A stretch of 33,872 nucleotides of DNA from Litorivivens sp041625495 (GTDB taxonomy: Bacteria; Pseudomonadota; Gammaproteobacteria; Pseudomonadales; Spongiibacteraceae). The notes under the pieces were generated by a model, which was given only the letters and a program-made list of their open reading frames with translations, did not search any database and was not told the origin of the DNA. Within the stretch, counting starts at the first letter, position 1, and the number at the start of each line of letters is the position of its first letter. Positions 15,537 through 23,619 of this stretch are shown here, piece after piece. The stretch is taken from the NCBI RefSeq assembly GCF_041625495.1, contig NZ_JBFJTH010000021.1, positions 1 through 33,872 of the forward strand, in the 5' to 3' direction. The position numbers and the translations under genes were made by a program.

Positions 15537-16691
15537 GTGACAAGATTTGCTCCCTCCCTTGGCCTGTCGTTTCGACCGGCCCTTTTTTTCTTCAGCATTT
15601 TTTCTCTTGTTGTAAGCACGGTCTGCGCTCATGAAAACCCCTTGGGTTCGATAGACCTGCAGCCGGTGCTGAGTAACCCTTCGATGCGAATGCCGACTGC
15701 AGAAACGGTGGTGCACGTCAGCGGTTTTAGCTATCTCAATAACCGGGATCGTTTGCTGGATGATCTACTGGACGCCCGTAATGCTGCGGTTGCTCTGGAA
15801 TCTAGTGTGCGCAGGTTGGAATACTTCCCCGGTGATGAATCTGAGCTTATTGACCTGCTCAGAGGAATGGACGGCAAAGCGACAACGGCGCAGGCCGGTA
15901 TTGGGTTGGTGTTGGCAACACCCTGGCAGGATAACCGCTATACCCTTACCGCTGCTGCGAGAACCCGCTTTGCGGGAACCTTTGAGTATGTGGCGTCTGA
16001 CGAGCCGAAACTGCGTTTGGCGCCGGTAGTTGCTTTTATAGAACTAGCGAAGCTGGAGTCGAGGGTTCGGGTGTCGGGCTATGGCGTTGCGGAGGTGGCG
16101 CTGCATCGGCGAATGGATGAAATTGCGCTGCCTGCCACTCGCATCACATTGAGCGTTAAGCACCAGGAGTATTCCTTGTACGAACGCGATGTACCTATTC
16201 AGGATTATCGCGAAAGTGATCTGTTCAAGCTCGGTGATTATAGCCGTCGTTTTTCCCGGCCGAACCTGTCAGTGGCGAGTGTTACCGACGTGGGTGACTG
16301 GCGACTGGGTTTGGCGATTGAAAATCTTGTGCCGGATACACTCAGAGGATTGCAAAGCACTGCGTATCGCATACGTCCGCAAGCCACTGTGCAAATTGGC
16401 TACCAGTTGATGTGGGGCAGCGCCAATCTCTATCAGGATCTTAACAGTCAGCCGGCTTTTGGTCAGGTGAGTGAGCGCCGTGAAACGGCCCTGAAGTTTG
16501 ATATGCCGCTGGGAAAGCGTTTCGTAATCGGCGCCGGTTATCAGTATGTAGCCAAAGGTCGTGACGACGATGCCTTCAGCCTGTCGTTGTCATATCGGCT
16601 GCCAGACAGTTTCTATCTCGGAGTAAGCGCTACTGCCGCTAGCCGCCATGAGTTCGGCGGTGCGTTTCGCATTCAGTTGCCTTTGTTTTAA
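15537..16691 (+). CDS. Outer-membrane protein, possibly TraF_2 family ('conjugal transfer TraF'-like)
   Basis: A 384-residue exported protein. The GTG at 15537 gives a signal peptide (RPALFFFSIFSLVVSTVCA, cleavage before HE), but no ribosome site is visible and the hairpin terminator of the previous gene lies inside this signal sequence, so the start is uncertain. The mature part has a helical insert (LDDLLDARNAAVALESSVRR and a LIDLLRGMDGKA stretch), then alternating strands and a barrel-like end FGGAFRIQLPLF. This layout recalls the chromosomal TraF_2 proteins, which have nothing to do with conjugation in most genomes. No conjugation gene is nearby. Function unknown. Confidence 0.7.
   Translation: MTRFAPSLGLSFRPALFFFSIFSLVVSTVCAHENPLGSIDLQPVLSNPSMRMPTAETVVHVSGFSYLNNRDRLLDDLLDARNAAVALESSVRRLEYFPGDESELIDLLRGMDGKATTAQAGIGLVLATPWQDNRYTLTAAARTRFAGTFEYVASDEPKLRLAPVVAFIELAKLESRVRVSGYGVAEVALHRRMDEIALPATRITLSVKHQEYSLYERDVPIQDYRESDLFKLGDYSRRFSRPNLSVASVTDVGDWRLGLAIENLVPDTLRGLQSTAYRIRPQATVQIGYQLMWGSANLYQDLNSQPAFGQVSERRETALKFDMPLGKRFVIGAGYQYVAKGRDDDAFSLSLSYRLPDSFYLGVSATAASRHEFGGAFRIQLPLF
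15561..15589 (+). terminator. Intrinsic terminator after the SDR gene
   Basis: GGCCTGTCG (15561-15569), loop TTT, CGACCGGCC (15573-15581): a 9-bp stem with one mismatch, followed by C and seven T (15583-15589). It sits 37 bp after the SDR stop at the end of the catabolic cluster. It also lies inside the apparent signal-peptide codons of the next gene. Confidence 0.75.
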
Positions 16692-16712
16692 CAGACGCTC
16701 TCTTGCTATCCT
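16683..16712 (+). promoter_or_regulatory. Possible sigma-70 promoter for ung
   Basis: TTGTTT (16683-16688), 18-base spacer, TGC plus TATCCT (16704-16712), an extended -10. It overlaps the stop of the preceding gene and gives a leader of ~23 bases before the GTG at 16742. Confidence 0.4.
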
Positions 16713-16741
16713 TGGCGCGCAAAATCAGTAGGAGATTCCCC

Positions 16742-17446
16742 GTGTCCCCTCAGGACAAATCGATAAAATTACACCCTTCCTGGCTAAAAGCACTCGATGC
16801 CGAGTTTCAGCAGGATTATATGCACAATTTGCGAGGCTTTCTCAGTGAGCGTATCGCAGCCGGTGCAACCATTTATCCCAGGCCGGCTGAGTGGTTCAAT
16901 GCCCTGGACAGCACCCCACTGACTCAGGTTAAGGTCGTGATCCTGGGGCAGGATCCCTACCATGGGCCGGGGCAGGCGCACGGCTTGTGTTTCTCGGTAA
17001 AACCTCCTGTCGCGCCGCCACCATCACTGGTGAACATCTATAAAGAATTGAAGAGTGACCTGGGTGTCGTGCCACCCCCCCACGGCTGCCTGACCAGTTG
17101 GGCAGAGCAGGGTGTGCTGTTGTTGAACAGCGTCCTTACGGTAGAGCAGGGGCAGGCAGGGGCGCATCAGGGTAAGGGTTGGGAGCGATTTACTGACGCG
17201 GTGATAGAGTGTATCAATCGGGAACTAGAAGATGTGGTATTTCTGCTGTGGGGTGCTTATGCCCAGAAAAAAGGCCAGTTGGTGGATGCCAGTCGTCATT
17301 GCGTCCTGAAGGCACCCCATCCGTCGCCCTTGAGCGCGCACCGGGGCTTTCTGGGGTGTCGACATTTCTCGCAGACTAACGACTATCTCGTTTCGCGTGG
17401 CGCTCAGCCAATTAATTGGGAACTGCCGTTAGCGGTGTCGGCATAG
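16742..17446 (+). CDS. ung: Uracil-DNA glycosylase
   Basis: A 234-residue family 1 uracil-DNA glycosylase that removes uracil from DNA in base-excision repair. Seen: GQDPYHGPGQAHGLCFSV with catalytic D71, the LLLNSVLTVE strand, and the DNA-intercalation motif HPSPLSAHRGFLGCRHF with H193. The start is set at the GTG at 16742 because GGAG (16731-16734) sits 7 bases upstream and because the longer reading (from 16703) would include the proposed promoter. Length matches the family. It stands alone, converging on ygfZ 73 bp away. Confidence 0.97.
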   Translation: MSPQDKSIKLHPSWLKALDAEFQQDYMHNLRGFLSERIAAGATIYPRPAEWFNALDSTPLTQVKVVILGQDPYHGPGQAHGLCFSVKPPVAPPPSLVNIYKELKSDLGVVPPPHGCLTSWAEQGVLLLNSVLTVEQGQAGAHQGKGWERFTDAVIECINRELEDVVFLLWGAYAQKKGQLVDASRHCVLKAPHPSPLSAHRGFLGCRHFSQTNDYLVSRGAQPINWELPLAVSA

Positions 17447-17470
17447 CGTGTTGATAGGGTGGGTTGATAG

Positions 17471-17504
17471 AGCGTAGACGTGGATTAAAACGCAAGCCTA
17501 CGCT
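17471..17504. repeat. Inverted repeat between ung and ygfZ
   Basis: AGCGTAG (17471-17477) and CTACGCT (17498-17504), perfect 7-bp arms around a 20-base spacer, in the 73-bp gap between convergent genes. A T-run on either strand is missing, so it is a weak candidate for a shared transcription-stop hairpin. Confidence 0.35.
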
Positions 17505-17519
17505 AACTACAGGCGGGGT

Positions 17520-18545
17520 TTAGTCAGTCTCCGTGAGGTCGCTGCCCAGACCATCGGGGAGTCCATAGGGAGGGGGTGCTACCTGCGTAACGCGGGTACC
17601 GTTTTTCAGTTTCAGATCAGTCGATAGTGCGGCACTGGTTGCCAGTACAATGGCGGCGCTGCCGTCGCTGACACAGCTGGCGACAGTGCCAACGGGCTTT
17701 TCAGCGTCAAAGATGTCGTCTCCTGCGGCGCCAGCGCCATCTAATTCGGCCAGATACAGGCGGCGTTTCGGCACGCCCTTAAAATGCAGGCGGGCGACAA
17801 CTTCCTGCCCGGTATAACAGCCCTTTTTAAAACTTACTGCTCCGTTGAGATCGTAATTCATTAGTTGCGGCAGAAACGCGTCGCGCGTGGCAGCGCAAAC
17901 GGAGACCTCGCCTGCTTCGATGTCGAGTGCATCCCACAATTCTGAACCGACGGGCTGTGCACGCTCACGCAGTCGGGGCCAGAGTTCGGCTGCGCGATCT
18001 TGCGTCAACCACAGCTCGTAGCGTAGAGGAGCGCGATACAGCACCAGATCAGTACCGCAAACGATTGTGTCCAAAGGTGCTTGCGGAAGCTGAGAATAAT
18101 GCTGACCCAGTAATTCGGCCGCTGAGGGACCGGCAACCCCAATACCGACGTAGTCGCTGCTGGCATCGCAGAGTTCTACCTTGGAGAAAACCGCGTACTT
18201 ACCCAGCACCTTGAGGGTATCGTCAGTGCAGTCGCGGCGCAGTTTCAGTAACAGGGTGTCGCTGGCCAGCCGTGCCGCGGTAAAGCTGGCCAGCATCCGT
18301 CCTTTGGGGGTGCAGTACGCACCGTTGCGGGCCTGCGACATAGTTACCTGCCGAAAATCCGCGGTGGTTTGGCCTTGAAAAAAGGTTTGGCCGTCGGGAC
18401 CTTGCGCGCGGACGAAGCCGTATTGAGTCAGTGGAACCAGCCAGTTCTCACCATCAACCGTGTCAGTGGCGGCAAACGTGCAGTGTTCACCGGACAAAAT
18501 GGCGTTATCTGCTTCGAGTTGATGTGTAAATGGGGTTGTAGTCAC
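17520..18545 (-). CDS. ygfZ: Folate-binding protein YgfZ (iron-sulfur cluster repair/maintenance)
   Basis: A 341-residue member of the GcvT/YgfZ family, which uses folate to maintain certain Fe-S enzymes. The decisive motif is KGCYTGQEVVAR (241-252) with C243, the cysteine that defines YgfZ. The N-terminal VPLTQYGFVRAQGPDGQTF and TTADFRQV segments match the folate-binding fold. The GTG start at 18543-18545 is supported by AGGAG about 7 bases upstream. It is divergent from sdhE, a common pairing in gammaproteobacteria that links Fe-S and flavin maintenance of succinate dehydrogenase. Confidence 0.94.
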   Translation of the reverse strand: MTTTPFTHQLEADNAILSGEHCTFAATDTVDGENWLVPLTQYGFVRAQGPDGQTFFQGQTTADFRQVTMSQARNGAYCTPKGRMLASFTAARLASDTLLLKLRRDCTDDTLKVLGKYAVFSKVELCDASSDYVGIGVAGPSAAELLGQHYSQLPQAPLDTIVCGTDLVLYRAPLRYELWLTQDRAAELWPRLRERAQPVGSELWDALDIEAGEVSVCAATRDAFLPQLMNYDLNGAVSFKKGCYTGQEVVARLHFKGVPKRRLYLAELDGAGAAGDDIFDAEKPVGTVASCVSDGSAAIVLATSAALSTDLKLKNGTRVTQVAPPPYGLPDGLGSDLTETD

Positions 18546-18600
18546 CGATCACTCCTGACGTGGTGAGTAAGAAGGCCATGCGCCGGCTGGCCGGTATCGC

Positions 18601-18606
18601 TATAAT
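18601..18606 (+). promoter_or_regulatory. Putative -10 box for sdhE-ygfX
   Basis: TATAAT followed by a GC-rich stretch GCGCCG, 33 bases before the sdhE start. No convincing -35 at the right distance, so it is a partial promoter call. Confidence 0.4.
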
Positions 18607-18638
18607 GCGCCGCTTAACGGGCGGCAGCAGGCAACTTA

Positions 18639-18899
18639 ATGTACTCAGAAAACGAGATCAAGCGAATTTACTGGGCCAGTCGGCGGGGTATGCTGGAGCT
18701 CGATCTAATGTTGGTTCCTTTTATGGAAAACTGTTTTCGTGAGCTTGGGCCCGAAAAACAGCGGCATTATGTTGAGCTTATGGAGTGCGAAGACACCCAG
18801 ATTTTTCAGTGGTTGCTGGGCACGGAGAGCCCAGCGGAAGAAAACCTTCTAGGGATAGTGAATGACATCAAGGCGTACGCCCGGCGCGCTAAGGGTTGA
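18639..18899 (+). CDS. sdhE: FAD assembly factor SdhE
   Basis: An 86-residue protein of the SdhE/YgfY family that helps attach FAD covalently to succinate dehydrogenase flavoprotein. The signature RRGMLELDLML (15-25) with conserved G17, E20 and D22 is present, followed by ECEDTQIFQWLLG. Size matches the family. The ribosome site is weak. The next gene, a YgfX-like protein, starts inside it (38-bp overlap), the usual sdhE-ygfX arrangement. Confidence 0.95.
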   Translation: MYSENEIKRIYWASRRGMLELDLMLVPFMENCFRELGPEKQRHYVELMECEDTQIFQWLLGTESPAEENLLGIVNDIKAYARRAKG

Positions 18900-19311
18900 G
18901 CTTCGGCCCTCTCGCCTTCTTCTGGTGTTTCTGGTGCTGCAGCACGTTGCGGTGGCTGTTGCCATACTCATGGCAGGGTTACCGGTCGCTATAGCCTGGG
19001 CAAGTGCACTGCTCGTTCTGTTCAGCGTTTTCTATCAGGTCTATCGTCTAGTAGCCGATTCCTGTCGACTGTTTGCGATAACGTACCATCACGGCCGCTG
19101 GCATCTAGAATACCGCAGAGGTGTGTTGGTGGGGCACTTACGGGCGCGCTGGCGTCTGCCGTGGGTGCTGGGACTGAGTATCGACCTTGATGGTCAGCGG
19201 CAATCGTTACTGTTTCTCAGGGATAGCTGCAGCGCCGATGATTTCCGGCGGCTGCAGCTCTGGTCAGGTTTTGTCGCCACCACGGTGTCTGGGGTCGAGG
19301 ATCGTGTCTAA
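18862..19311 (+). CDS. YgfX-like membrane protein
   Basis: A 149-residue protein with two adjacent N-terminal membrane segments (about 18-37 and 41-59) and a soluble C-terminal part (DSCRLFAITYHHGRWHLEY, then RARWRLPWVLGLSID). This is the layout of YgfX (CptA), known in enterobacteria as a partner of SdhE with a debated role in division/cytoskeleton inhibition. Sequence similarity is modest and the call rests partly on position. ATG at 18862 is the only sensible start and overlaps sdhE by 38 bp. Its last 48 bp overlap the end of nadB on the other strand. Confidence 0.72.
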   Translation: MTSRRTPGALRVELRPSRLLLVFLVLQHVAVAVAILMAGLPVAIAWASALLVLFSVFYQVYRLVADSCRLFAITYHHGRWHLEYRRGVLVGHLRARWRLPWVLGLSIDLDGQRQSLLFLRDSCSADDFRRLQLWSGFVATTVSGVEDRV

Positions 19312-20853
19312 CGCTTCGGGTAATGTTTCTGGGTAGTCTAGGGTGTAGTGCAGTCCGCGACTTTCTTTTCGTTGCATGGCCGAGCGGATTATCAGCTCGG
19401 CCACCATGGCCAGATTGCGCAATTCGATCAGGTCATTGCTGACCTTGTAGTTGCTGTAATACTCGCGAATTTCCTGTTGTAACAGTTCCACCCGGTGAAG
19501 GGCGCGCTGCAGGCGCTTGTTGGTGCGCACAATACCCACATAATCCCACATAAATCGGCGCAATTCGTCCCAGTTGTGGGATATCACCACGTCTTCATCG
19601 GAATCGGTTACCTGGCTTTCGTCCCAGTCGGGAATGCGCAATTCTGCCTGTGGCTCTGCGATGCGCTCAGCAATGGCGTCAGCGGCGGAGCGGCCAAACA
19701 CAATACATTCGAGCAGCGAGTTGCTGGCCATCCGGTTAGCGCCATGCAGGCCGGTAAAAGATGTTTCGCCAATGGCAAACAGGCCGTCTAGGTCTGTTTT
19801 TCCCCGGTGGTCAACCATGACGCCGCCGCAGGTGTAGTGCGCTGCGGGTACCACGGGAATAGGCTCGCGGGTGATGTCGATGCCCAGTTCAAGGCAGCGG
19901 GCTTTGACGGTGGGGAAATGGTGTAGCAGAAAATCTGCGGACTTGTGGCTGATATCCAGGTAGACGCAATCGGAGCCGAGTCGCTTCATTTCATGGTCAA
20001 TGGCCCGGGCCACAATATCACGGGGCGCTAACTCGCCGCGCTCGTCATAGCGTTGCATAAAGCGTTCGCCGGTGGAGGAGAGTAGCCTGCCTCCTTCTCC
20101 GCGAATGGCCTCCGTTACCAGAAAGGATTTGGCTTGCGGGTGATAGAGGCAGGTTGGGTGGAACTGGTTGAATTCCATGTTGGCTACCCGGCAACCGGCG
20201 CGCCAGGCCATGGCAATGCCATCGCCGGAGGCACCATCGGGATTGCTCGTATACAAATAGGCTTTGCTGGCGCCGCCCGAGGCCAGCACCACAAACTTGG
20301 CCCTGAACAATCGTACGTGGCCAGCTTTGCGATCCAATACATAGGCCCCATGGCAACGGCCACCACGTACTACCAGGTCAACCGCCACATGCTGCTGGAA
20401 TATTTCGATGGAGTCTCGTTTCAGGGCTTGGTTGGTCAGCGCTTCAGAGACGGCGCGACCAGTGGCATCGGCGGCATGAATAATGCGGCGGTGGCTGTGA
20501 CCGCCTTCGCGGGTCAGGTGAAAGCCTTCTTCGTCTGGATAGCGGCTGAACTCCACCCCCTGAGACACCAGCCATTCGATGCTTTCCCGGCTATTGGCGA
20601 CCGTAAAACGAACAGTATCGTCGTGACACAGCTGGGCACCTGCGGCCAGTGTGTCGGTGACGTGGTCGTCTACAGTGTCTTGCTCGTCGAGCACCGCGGC
20701 AATGCCGCCCTGGGCGTAATAGGTTGATCCCTGATTGAGCTCGCCTTTGCAAATAACCGCGATCCGGGCTTTCTCAGCCAGTCGCAGGGCGAGTGTCAGG
20801 CCGGCGGCGCCGCTGCCGATCACAAGAACGTCGTGGGTATAGCTGGAAGTCAT
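19264..20853 (-). CDS. nadB: L-aspartate oxidase
   Basis: A 529-residue FAD enzyme that oxidises aspartate to iminoaspartate, the first step of de novo NAD synthesis. Seen: GSGAAGL (13-19), the STYYAQGGIAAVLDEQDT segment near the N-terminus, HSHRRIIHAADATGRA, FNQFHPTCLYHP, and the C-terminal-domain entry TGLHGANRMASNSLLECIVF. The ATG at 20853 fits the family N-terminus and has AAGG 6 bases upstream; a longer reading from 20922 would run through the proposed promoter. nadB facing rpoE is the classical gammaproteobacterial order. The last ~15 codons overlap ygfX. Confidence 0.97.
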   Translation of the reverse strand: MTSSYTHDVLVIGSGAAGLTLALRLAEKARIAVICKGELNQGSTYYAQGGIAAVLDEQDTVDDHVTDTLAAGAQLCHDDTVRFTVANSRESIEWLVSQGVEFSRYPDEEGFHLTREGGHSHRRIIHAADATGRAVSEALTNQALKRDSIEIFQQHVAVDLVVRGGRCHGAYVLDRKAGHVRLFRAKFVVLASGGASKAYLYTSNPDGASGDGIAMAWRAGCRVANMEFNQFHPTCLYHPQAKSFLVTEAIRGEGGRLLSSTGERFMQRYDERGELAPRDIVARAIDHEMKRLGSDCVYLDISHKSADFLLHHFPTVKARCLELGIDITREPIPVVPAAHYTCGGVMVDHRGKTDLDGLFAIGETSFTGLHGANRMASNSLLECIVFGRSAADAIAERIAEPQAELRIPDWDESQVTDSDEDVVISHNWDELRRFMWDYVGIVRTNKRLQRALHRVELLQQEIREYYSNYKVSNDLIELRNLAMVAELIIRSAMQRKESRGLHYTLDYPETLPEALDTILDPRHRGGDKT

Positions 20854-20909
20854 GGATTGCCTTGGGTGATCTGCACCGATACCATTTGCGGCGATTTGCC
20901 GGCCGGCAG

Positions 20910-20938
20910 AGTATACTGGCATTGTCTAATTCGGCCAA
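20910..20938 (-). promoter_or_regulatory. Putative sigma-70 promoter for nadB
   Basis: Read on the minus strand: TTGGCC (plus 20938-20933), 17-base spacer, TATACT (plus 20915-20910), giving a leader of about 50 bases before the nadB ATG. AGTATACT is itself palindromic, so the direction is not certain. Confidence 0.4.
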
Positions 20939-20971
20939 TGACAGAGAATTCAGAAAAAACTGGCCGGTACC

Positions 20972-20999
20972 AGAACTAATGGGGTTACACGTGGTCTAT
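20972..20999 (+). promoter_or_regulatory. Candidate sigma-E autoregulatory promoter of rpoE
   Basis: AGAACTA (20972-20978), 16-base spacer, TCTAT (20995-20999). This approximates the sigma-E/AlgU consensus GGAACTT-N16-TCnnA, sits 35 bp before rpoE, and autoregulation is the rule in this family. Each box has mismatches. Confidence 0.5.
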
Positions 21000-21033
21000 C
21001 TGGGTAACGCAGGATCTGACAATCAGGAGCGGC

Positions 21034-21636
21034 GTGATTGTGGATCGTGCTGAAATGAGCGACAAGCAGCTGGTGGAGCGCGTGCAGCGCGGCGACCAGC
21101 GCGCCTATGATTTACTGGTGCTTAAATACCAGCACAAAATATTTGGCCTGATCTCGCGCTATGTCAAAGACAGTGATGAAATTCAGGATGTTGCCCAGGA
21201 AGCCTTTATCAAGGCTTACCGGGCCCTGCCCAAGTTTCGCGGTGACAGCGCGTTTTATACATGGCTGTATCGTATTGCGATCAACACCGCCAAGAATTAT
21301 CTGGTCAGCCGAAACCGGCGACCTCCCAGTATTGATGTGGACGTAGCGGATGCCGAATTCTATGACGGTGCCGACGGCCTGCGCGATACTGACAACCCTG
21401 AAAATGTTCTGTTCGGCAACGAGCTAAAAGGGGTTGTCAATGCGGCAATACAGGCGCTGCCAGAGGATCTGCGCACGGCCCTGACCCTGCGCGAATTTGA
21501 CGGTCTGAGCTATGAAGACATTGCCGATGTGATGGATTGTCCGGTCGGAACGGTTCGTTCGCGAATCTTTCGGGCTCGGGAAGCGGTGGACGAGAAAGTG
21601 AAAGCCCAGATGGGCGGCAGTGAGGTAACGGCATGA
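21034..21636 (+). CDS. rpoE: RNA polymerase sigma-E factor (RpoE/AlgU type)
   Basis: A 200-residue ECF sigma factor controlling the envelope-stress response. Region 2: QLVERVQRGDQRAYDLLVLK and DVAQEAFIKAYRALPKFRG with SAFYTWLYRIAINTAKN. Region 4: ALPEDLRTALTLREFDGLSY and CPVGTVRSRIFRAREA. These are very close to Pseudomonas AlgU. The start may be GTG 21034 or GTG 21040 (AGGAG at 21025-21029) or, less likely, ATG 21055; 21034 is listed. First gene of the sigma-E operon; its stop overlaps the rseA ATG by four bases. A sigma-E-like promoter lies just upstream. Confidence 0.97.
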   Translation: MIVDRAEMSDKQLVERVQRGDQRAYDLLVLKYQHKIFGLISRYVKDSDEIQDVAQEAFIKAYRALPKFRGDSAFYTWLYRIAINTAKNYLVSRNRRPPSIDVDVADAEFYDGADGLRDTDNPENVLFGNELKGVVNAAIQALPEDLRTALTLREFDGLSYEDIADVMDCPVGTVRSRIFRAREAVDEKVKAQMGGSEVTA

Positions 21637-22217
21637 GCGATGAACTTCGGGAATCCCTCTCCGCGTTGATGGATGGCGAGGCTTCGGAGTTGGAATTGCG
21701 GCGCGTACTGCGCGATGGCAATTCAGAAACTGAAGCCTACTGGGGGCGTATACAGCGGCAGCGCAATATTCTTCGGGGCGACCCGGATTTCCCCGGGTTG
21801 GATGTGAGTGCCCGAGTGCGCTCGGCGATAGCTCAGGAAGTGCCACACAGCGCACGTCGTACACTGGAGTGGCGCAAGCCGCTGGCCGGTTTGGCGGTGG
21901 CCGCCAGCGTTGCGGCTTTGGTTGTGTTTGGGCTGGGGGGCGCCAATCAGTCGGCGGTGCCCACCCTTGCCGAAAACGGCGCGCCTGCCACCGGACAGGA
22001 AAGTGGGCGGGTGTATCTTGCGTCGCCGCAGTCGTCGGTAGGCGCTGTCACTGCCAGTGCCACAACGGGCTCGATCCCGCGTTATCAACAGGTTGACGAC
22101 AAACGCTCGCGCGAGCGCTTTGAAAAATTCCTGCAGCAGCATACTGAGCGCGCGGCGCTGAACAACGGCCAAGGAATGGTGACTTATGCGCGACTGGTGA
22201 GCCATGAGGTTGAATAA
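21633..22217 (+). CDS. rseA: Anti-sigma-E factor RseA (MucA-like)
   Basis: A 194-residue single-pass inner-membrane protein that holds sigma-E until cleaved under envelope stress. N-terminal cytoplasmic domain: ELRESLSALMDGEASELEL, RRVLRDG and W37. Membrane segment about 83-102 (KPLAGLAVAASVAALVVFG). Periplasmic tail has RSRERFEKFLQQHTERAA, the typical MucA/RseA C-terminal part. ATG overlaps the rpoE stop (ATGA), so sigma and anti-sigma are made in step. Confidence 0.93.
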   Translation: MSDELRESLSALMDGEASELELRRVLRDGNSETEAYWGRIQRQRNILRGDPDFPGLDVSARVRSAIAQEVPHSARRTLEWRKPLAGLAVAASVAALVVFGLGGANQSAVPTLAENGAPATGQESGRVYLASPQSSVGAVTASATTGSIPRYQQVDDKRSRERFEKFLQQHTERAALNNGQGMVTYARLVSHEVE

Positions 22218-23111
22218 GTGCTGAGAAAGACGTCTGCTCATGCCGTTTGGCTGTTATTTCTGGCGGGGGCAGCCTGGGCGGATCAGCCCCGGGAGTGGCT
22301 GGAACGCATGTCCCATGGCCACCGCGAAGTCAGCTATCAGGGTATTGTCAGCCATCAGGTTGAAGATAGGCTGACGTCCTATAAAGTTATTCATCAAGTA
22401 CACGACGGGCGTGAGTTTGAGCTGCTTCAACCGCTTGATACGGCCGATAAACAGCTGGTGCGCAAAGGTCACAGCATACACTGTGTACATCCCGCCGAGC
22501 GCCTGTTGCGTGGCAGCGAGCCTACCCTGAGTCGGCATTATGACCTGACGATGGGGGACAACGGCTGGGTGGCTGGCCGGGAAGTGGTCACGGTCAATGT
22601 CGTACCGCGCGATGTTTTTCGGCTGGGCTACCGCTTGTCGCTGGATTTGGTGACAGGGGTTCCTCTGAAAACCGAAACGCTGGATCAGCAGGATAGGGTG
22701 TTGGAGCGTTTTCAGTTCATGATGTTTGATACTACCGAGCAGGGGCAGTTGATTGATTCCCAGGCGCGGGAAGTCAGCCATCGCGAGCCTGCCTCGGCGG
22801 CGGATCGCGCGCTATTGCTGGCTAAAATGCCCTGGAAACCGGGCTGGATACCAGACGGCTTTACCCTGGCAGAACCTGGCGAAGGTGCTAATGATGCACT
22901 GAGCTTTACCGACGGAATCAGCACGTTTTCTGTGTTCTTGGAGCCTGTCAGTCAGTTTGATGATTCACCGCTGGCAGCCGCCATGCGCAGCGGCGCCACT
23001 GTGTCCTACACTTACCCGTTGCCCGATGCCGACTTTGTGGCAACCGTAATCGGTGAGGTGCCGTTGCTCACCGCCGAGCAGGTGGCCAAATCGCTGGTGA
23101 TAAGTCCGTGA
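22218..23111 (+). CDS. rseB: Periplasmic regulator RseB (MucB-like)
   Basis: A 297-residue periplasmic protein that binds RseA and senses mislocalised lipoproteins or LPS. Signal peptide HAVWLLFLAGAAWA, cleavage near 21. Domain 1: WLERMSHGHREVSYQGIV; domain 2 includes LPDADFVATVIGEVPLLTA. The GTG start follows the rseA stop with no gap, and a GAGG sequence lies just upstream. Length is slightly short of the E. coli protein (318). No mucD-type protease follows; rseC does. Confidence 0.92.
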   Translation: MLRKTSAHAVWLLFLAGAAWADQPREWLERMSHGHREVSYQGIVSHQVEDRLTSYKVIHQVHDGREFELLQPLDTADKQLVRKGHSIHCVHPAERLLRGSEPTLSRHYDLTMGDNGWVAGREVVTVNVVPRDVFRLGYRLSLDLVTGVPLKTETLDQQDRVLERFQFMMFDTTEQGQLIDSQAREVSHREPASAADRALLLAKMPWKPGWIPDGFTLAEPGEGANDALSFTDGISTFSVFLEPVSQFDDSPLAAAMRSGATVSYTYPLPDADFVATVIGEVPLLTAEQVAKSLVISP

Positions 23112-23584
23112 TGCAGGAGAGTGGGCGCGTTGTCGCCATCGAACCCGATGCACTGTGGGTGGAAACCATACAGCGTTCTACCTGTGGCACTTGTGCCGCC
23201 CAGAAAGGCTGCGGTCAGGGGCTGCTGAACAAGCTGGGCGACGGCAAGCGCAACCATTTGCGGGTGTTGCTCGGTGATACGCCTGCAAGTGATTTTGCCC
23301 TTGATGACGAAGTGCAATTCTCTGTGCCGGAAAATGTGCTCCTCAAAGGTGCAGCAATTGTGTACCTGACCCCACTATTGATGATGCTTCTGGGGATGGG
23401 GCTGATACACGAATTGACCGCTAGCGATAAGCTGGCGGCGCTGGGTGCCCTGACGGGCTTTGTCGCCGGGTTTGGTCTGGTGCGTGTCCATGCATTGTTC
23501 ACGCGAAATCGCCCCGAACTGCAGCCGCAACTTGTATCCCACTCCCGCCCATCGAGAAGTCAACCACAGAGTTTGTCCCTCTAA
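23108..23584 (+). CDS. rseC: SoxR-reducing/positive regulator RseC (MucC-like)
   Basis: A 158-residue inner-membrane protein. N-terminal cytoplasmic cysteine cluster C26-GT-C29-AAQKG-C35, then two membrane segments about 79-100 and 107-127. This is the RseC/MucC family, which modulates sigma-E activity and is related to SoxR-reducing RsxC-system proteins. The GTG at 23108 or ATG at 23111 overlaps the rseB stop. The last ~25 residues are polar and not family-typical. Last member of the rse set. Confidence 0.9.
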   Translation: MMQESGRVVAIEPDALWVETIQRSTCGTCAAQKGCGQGLLNKLGDGKRNHLRVLLGDTPASDFALDDEVQFSVPENVLLKGAAIVYLTPLLMMLLGMGLIHELTASDKLAALGALTGFVAGFGLVRVHALFTRNRPELQPQLVSHSRPSRSQPQSLSL

Positions 23585-23619
23585 CCGCTGCTGCGTGGCG
23601 GTGAAGTGCCTGAATGCGC

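Noticed and set aside
15116..15619. Minus-strand open frame of 167 codons across the SDR gene and terminator
   Set aside because: Shadow of the SDR; crosses a terminator hairpin and has no family features.
15537..16691. Conjugation or mobile element suggested by a TraF-like protein
   Set aside because: No other transfer, integrase or transposase gene is present, and TraF_2-like proteins are common chromosomal proteins.
20134..20727. Long plus-strand open frame of 197 codons inside nadB
   Set aside because: Antisense shadow of a conserved gene; no ribosome site, no recognisable domain.
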